64,000 nt of DNA. Origin: Antilocapra americana (Eukaryota > Chordata > Mammalia > Artiodactyla > Antilocapridae). The stretch is taken from positions 12,182,476-12,246,475 of the forward strand of contig ML660774.1 of NCBI GenBank assembly GCA_007570785.1, written 5' to 3'. This document shows positions 59,479-64,000 of the stretch, one piece after another; position 1 is the first letter of the stretch; each line of letters begins with the position of its first letter. Under the pieces are notes generated by a model, which saw only the letters and a list, made by a program, of their open reading frames with translations, made no database searches and was not told the origin of the DNA. The translations under genes were made by a program, and so were the position numbers.

Positions 59479-60143
59479 AAAACTAGGAATAAAACCACCA
59501 TATGACCCAGCAATCCCACTCCTAGGCATATACCCTGAGGAAAGCAAAACTGAAAAAGACACATGTATCCCATTGTTCACTGCAGCACTATTTACAATAG
59601 CTAGAACATGGAAGCAACCTAGATGTCCATTGACAGATGAACGGATAGAGAAGTTGTGGTACGTATACACAGTGGAATATTACTGAGCCATAGAAAGGAA
59701 CACATTTAAGTCAGTCCAGAGGTGGATGAACCTAGAACCTATTATAGATATTGAAGTAAGTCCAAAAGAGAAAGATCAATATCATATTCTAATGCATATA
59801 TATAGTATCTAGAGAAATAGTACTGAATAATTTATTACATAGAGAATAGATTTATGGACGTGGGGATAGGGGAGGAGAGGGTGAGATGTATGGAAAGAGT
59901 AACATGGAAACTTACATTACCATATATAAAATAGATAGCCAACTGGAATTTGCCGTATGGCTCAGGAAACTCAAACAGGGGCTCTGTATCAACCTAGAGA
60001 GGTGGGATGGGGAGGGAGATGGCAGGGAGGTTCAGAAGAGAGGGGCTATATGTATGCCTATGACTGATTCATGTTGGGGTTTGACAGAGAACAGCACAGT
60101 TCTGTAGATCAATTATCCTTCAATAGATAAATAAATAAATAAA
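59479..60143 (+). other. L1 3' untranslated region
   Basis: Non-coding L1 3' end, with G-rich patches at 59858-59884 and 60000-60050 and an (AAAT)n terminus. A 96-bp reverse copy of the same family's 3' end sits at 62882-62977. Confidence 0.85.
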
Positions 60144-60155
60144 GGAAAATTGGAA

Positions 60156-60460
60156 CTAAAGTGCATGGTCTTTGCCAGAAAATGAAGGCAGTCTTAGTTA
60201 TGAAAATAGTCCTAGTAACAGCTCCGACCAAAAAAATAGAAATTAATAAGAAAAAGCTAAGATTTACTATTCAGGGATAAGAAAGTTTTACATTGATATT
60301 GCATTAATGGTCATAATATAATTAAACAGTTACACTATTATAAAAGTGGGAATAAAGTAAGACAACTGTACAGTCCTAACAAGGAGCATGTACCCTTTTA
60401 GGAACACAGATTTGAGTTTTCTCTTTATTTGTAAACTTAGGCTAACAATGGCCAGCAAAC
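60156..60460. other. Short unrecognised stretch
   Basis: AT-rich; nothing recognised. Confidence 0.4.
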
Positions 60461-61538
60461 AAAATCAGACAAATTAGAAGGAAAGAGATAATACATGTTA
60501 GAGGTGAAAATCAACAATTCAAAAACAGAATATTAAAAAACCAAACCAAAAGTTAGTTATACAAAAGAATGATAAAATTGATAAATTTTCTCAAGACTGA
60601 CACGAATTAAAATGAATGAATAAATTACCAGTACTAGAAACAAAAATGTGGACATAATCATAAATTATTCAAATATTAAAAAGTCAATATGCATTTTAGA
60701 ATTTATATGGAAAGGTAAATGACCTAGAACATCTAAGACAGTATTGAAAAGGAAGAATATAGTGGGATCAAGTTTTCTACTAGAGGTTAAGGTGTACTGT
60801 AAAGTTAAGATAGTCAAAAAAGCATGGTATTGGCATTAGGATGAACATCTATCAATGGGACAACATAAAAAAACACAGAGGCATCCCACACAAATTAGCT
60901 TGATTTTTGACAGAGGTACAAGAAAAATTGAATGGAGAAAGGATAGTATTTTCAACAAAAGATTTTCAATTTAAAATCCATGGCAAAAAAATACTTTAAG
61001 TTCTACAACATATCTTATAAAAACATGAACTCATAATGGATCATATACTTGTTAGACATAACACTTTAGAGGAGAAAACATAGGAGAAAATTTTTGAGAC
61101 CTAAGGCTGAGCAATTTTTAATGTGTTACCTAGAGCACAATCCATGAAAGGAAAATTAATAAATTAGAAGTCATCTAAAGCAAAACTTTTGCACTGAAAA
61201 AGATTCTTTTAAGAGTATGAAAATAGAAGCTACAGACTTAGAGAAAATATTTGAAAATCATATTTCTGACAAAGGACTTGCTTCTAGATATTTGGAGAAC
61301 TTTCATATTTTAAGAGTAAAAAACTGAACAATTCAATTAGAACATGTGCAAAAGACATGAAGGAATGGTTCACCAAAGGAAACAGAAAGATGGTAAATAA
61401 GCAAATGAAGAGATGTTCTGCATTATTGGTCATTATGGAAATGCAAACTAAAACAATAAGATGTCATTACATACGTATGAGAATGGCTAAAATAACAAAA
61501 AAATTAAGACAGTGATGACGCTTTTATCATACTGGTGA

Positions 61539-61745
61539 AAAGTGTTACTTGCTCAGTTGTGTCCGACTCTTTGCAACTTCTTGGACTGTAGCCCGCCAGG
61601 CTCCTCTGTCCATGGAATTCTCCAGGCAAGAATACTGGAGTGGGTTGCCTTGTTCTTCTCCAGGGAATCTTCCCTACCCAGAGACTGAACCCAGGTCTCC
61701 CACATTGCGGGCAGACTGTTTACATTTGAGCTACCTGGGAAGCCC
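61539..61745 (-). mobile_element. Bov-tA SINE with perfect 13-bp target duplication
   Basis: Full-length reverse copy, little diverged. Flanks atcatactggtga at 61526-61538 and 61746-61758 are identical, and the old L1 reads through when it is removed. Confidence 0.97.
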
Positions 61746-62180
61746 ATCATACTGGTGAGGATGCATAGAAATTAAATTGCTTATAATTTCTGATCATAAT
61801 ATAAAATTGTTTAGCACTCTGAAAAATATTTTAGGAATTTCAGATTAAACATGTATTCATTATAATGAATCAACAATCACACTCTTGGACATTTATCTAA
61901 GAAAAGAAAATTTATACAAAGACAACCATATATAGATATATCTGAGTAAAAAAAAAGCCAAGAGTTTATACACTCTATAATTCCATTTATATGACATTTT
62001 GACATAAAAATTATAAAGATGGAGAACAGATAAATGGTTTACATGCACTAGGATGATGGGGAGAGACAGAGGTGTGGCAATGAAGAGGGAGCATGAGGAA
62101 GCCTTGGGTAATTAAACAGTTTTGTGTACTGATTTTGCTGCTGGTTAGATGGATCTTCACATGGGATCAAATTGCATAGA

Positions 62181-62198
62181 AACACACACACACACACT
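62181..62198. repeat. (AC)n microsatellite
   Basis: About nine AC units. Confidence 0.9.
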
Positions 62199-62881
62199 CG
62201 AGTGCATGTAAAACTGGTACAATCTGAGTAAGTTCCATGGATTACATCAAGGCCAATTATCTGGGTTTTATAGTTATGCAAGATGTTATCATTGGAGGAA
62301 ACTGGGTGAAGGGTCTACAGTACTTCCATGTACAGTTTTTGAAACTTTCTGTGTATCTATTATTTTAAAATAAAATTTAACTCCCTCCTCTCCTGATAAG
62401 GCAATAAGTCAATTTTGAATAGCATTAGCAATATATTTCATATGTTCAATGAAATGGGCAAAATTTAGGAAAAATAAAACTTCTAAAAAATGTGCAAAAA
62501 ATAAGACGCTAATATAGTTCTGTATTCTTCTAAAAATAAATGTAAGCTGTCGTTGATAAATCTTCTCAAAATAAACCTAGATAGCTTCAAAGGTGAATTG
62601 TCTCCAACATTAGAAACAAATAACACTGCTTTCTAGAGAACAGAAAATGGGGAACACTCCCAATTAATTTTTTGAGACTAGTATAACCCAATATTGAAGA
62701 CATTACAAGATGAAGGCATTACAAGAAAGAAATTCTGAAGACCAATATCTTTTATGATTATAGATGGAAAAATCTAAAGGAATCTTAAAAAAAATAAATC
62801 CAGCAATATATAAAAGATTGGTACATCAAGACCAAATAGGTTTTATTTCAGAAATTCAAGTTGAAGATTAATGTGATTCTT

Positions 62882-62977
62882 GTTTTTTAATTTATTTTTT
62901 TATTGAAGGATAACTGCTCTATAGAATTTTGTTGTTTTCTATCAAACTTCAACATGAATCAGCCATAGGTATACACC
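62882..62977 (-). mobile_element. Tiny L1 3' tail insertion with 11-bp target duplication
   Basis: 96 bp, beginning with a T run (reverse poly-A). It is the reverse of the ruminant L1 3' end seen at about 60050-60143. Flanks atgtgattctt at 62871-62881 and 62978-62988 are identical. Confidence 0.92.
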
Positions 62978-63111
62978 ATGTGATTCTTAATGTCAACAGA
63001 AAATGGGGGAAAATATAATATCAACAAATGTAAAAAACTGTATGTAGTAAATTTGACACTCCTTTAAAATAAAATTTCTTAGGTAAGGAATGAGATAATC
63101 TTTCTTAATGT

Positions 63112-63322
63112 GCTGCTGCTGTTTAGTTGCTAAGTTGTGTCTAACTCTTTGTGACCCCATGGACCATAGACCGCTAGGCTCCTCTCTCCATCGAATTTTC
63201 CAGGCAAGAATACTGGGGTGGGTTGCCATTTCCTTCTCCAGAGGATATTCCTGACCCAGGGATTGATCCTGGGTCTCCTCCTTGGCAGGTGGATTCTTTA
63301 TCAATGAGCCACCTGGAAGTCC
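63112..63322 (-). mobile_element. Bov-tA SINE
   Basis: Reverse full-length copy starting with TGCTGCTGCTG, the reverse of a (CAG)n tail, and ending 'gagccacctggaagtcc'. Confidence 0.93.
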
Positions 63323-63381
63323 TTTGTTATTCTAATAATAATAGATAATAAAGAAAGCTACAGCAAAACACCACATTTAAT

Positions 63382-63583
63382 GGCAGTAGTTAGTTGCTCA
63401 GTGGAGTCCATTTCTTTGTGATCGCACAGACCATAGCCCACCAGGCTCCTCTGTCCATGGGATTCTCCAGGCAAGAATATCGGAGAGGACTGCCATCCCC
63501 TTCTCGAGAGGATCTTCCCAACCCAGGAACTGAATCCTGCATTACAGGCATATTCTTTACTGTTGAGCTATAGGGAAGACCTA
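63382..63583 (-). mobile_element. Bov-tA SINE with 7-bp target duplication
   Basis: Reverse near full-length copy with a deletion in the B-box region near 63530. Flanks atttaat at 63375-63381 and 63584-63590. Confidence 0.93.
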
Positions 63584-64000
63584 ATTTAATAGTAAAATAT
63601 TGATAGATTTTTCCTTAACATCAAGAATGTTATTAAAAAGTCTACTATCACTGCCTCTATTCAGTGTTGTGCATATTTCCTAACTAGTGCAATACAGAGA
63701 TCGATTGATCAATCAGTCAATCAGATATAATGATTAGAAAGCAAGAAATACAGTTATCTTGTAGAACAAGTGACTTGATAGTGTATATCAAAGATTGAAA
63801 AGACTCTCTACTTAATCTAAAAATTTAAGTGATTTTAGAAAGGCTGGTAAATATAAGTTTGCTGATATAAATGCATATTTTATATACAGTCTATAAGCAA
63901 GTAGAAAATGAATCTTCCAGATAATATCACTAGAAAATCATCAGAGATATCAAATATCTAGAAGCAGAATAAAAATGCTTGAGAGATCAATACTGAAAAC

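Larger units (their letters stand above)
51930..60143 (+). mobile_element. Near full-length ruminant L1, decayed, with nested insertions
   Basis: Begins at the L1 5' end 'caagatggcagaggagtagg', with a GC-richer then T-rich 5' region (to about 54600). ORF1 remnant 54624-55433, ORF2 remnants 55576-59478, 3' region to the (AAAT)n end at 60124-60143. Carries SINEs at 52712-52843 and 54220-54341 and a BovB at 56780-57230. Flanks 'aaagaaaactggga' (51912-51925) and 'aaaggaaaattgga' (60141-60154) look like a degenerate target duplication. Confidence 0.9.
60461..62385 (+). mobile_element. Old L1 ORF2 end and 3' region
   Basis: Blocks in L1 order: 'tgcattttagaatttatatg', 'aaagcatggtattggcatta', 'tgaagagatgttctgcatta' and 'ctataattccatttatatga', ending 'ttaaaataaaatttaac'. 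Too diverged for any long frame. Interrupted by a SINE at 61539 and contains (AC)n at 62181-62198. Confidence 0.8.
62580..64000 (+). mobile_element. Old L1 ORF2 (RT region), runs off the window
   Basis: Follows L1 RT sequence: 'tagaaacaaataacactgct', 'atcaagaccaaataggtttt', then after the SINEs 'tactatcactgcctctattc' and 'tagaaagcaagaaatacagt'. Non-coding now. Holds three later insertions (62882, 63112, 63382). Confidence 0.75.

Noticed and set aside
1..64000. A new defence or biosynthetic gene system
   Set aside because: The window is ruminant repeat-rich non-coding DNA; all multi-gene blocks are decayed retroelements of known classes.

Overview
This window is mammalian, ruminant-type genomic DNA. 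The diagnosis rests on the repeats: about 20 Bov-tA/Bov-A2 SINEs (tRNA-derived head with the ruminant Bov-A body), five BovB (RTE-clade) LINE fragments and a ruminant-style L1 with a long T-rich 5' region. Older mammalian repeats (MIR, L2, MER5-type hAT, MST/MLT1 LTRs, old L1) lie underneath. The species cannot be fixed from sequence alone; a bovid such as cattle fits best. I recognise no host protein-coding exon, rRNA, functional tRNA or CRISPR array. The window reads as intergenic or deep intronic DNA.

Layout. 1-18.5 kb: mostly single-copy AT-rich sequence with scattered SINEs, two MIRs interrupted by later SINEs, one BovB 3' end (5609-6178) and one L2 tail. 18.5-31.4 kb: an old L1 3' end, then a decayed class I (gammaretrovirus-like) endogenous retrovirus on the minus strand. 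Its order, read on the minus strand, is tRNA-His-type primer site (28414-28431), leader, gag, protease, RT/RNase H, integrase, env TM remnant, polypurine tract and 3' LTR (19158-19493). A solo class II-like LTR (24842-25679) sits inside gag with a 6-bp target duplication. A 2.5-kb BovB abuts the primer site, and no 5' LTR was found. 31.4-46.4 kb: single-copy DNA with MIR, L2, MLT1, MST, MER5-type, SINE and BovB insertions. 47-51 kb: an L1 with an inverted 5' part, an AT-rich homeodomain/POU-motif patch and an unusual spaced hairpin repeat. 51.9-60.1 kb: a long, decayed plus-strand L1 with ORF1 and ORF2 remnants, carrying two SINEs and one BovB. 60.2-64 kb: two older L1 fragments carrying nested SINEs and a short L1 tail.

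No set of genes here works together in a host pathway. The coding remnants belong to three replication systems. The ERV has gag, protease, RT/RNase H, integrase and a TM fragment. L1 has ORF1 RNA-binding protein and ORF2 endonuclease/RT, and is the likely machinery for the SINE-like and pseudogene-like insertions with A-rich or target-site signatures. BovB encodes an RTE endonuclease/RT, and the ruminant Bov SINEs are thought to depend on it. All are broken by stops, frameshifts or truncation. Names of repeat subfamilies are from recognition, not from a database search.
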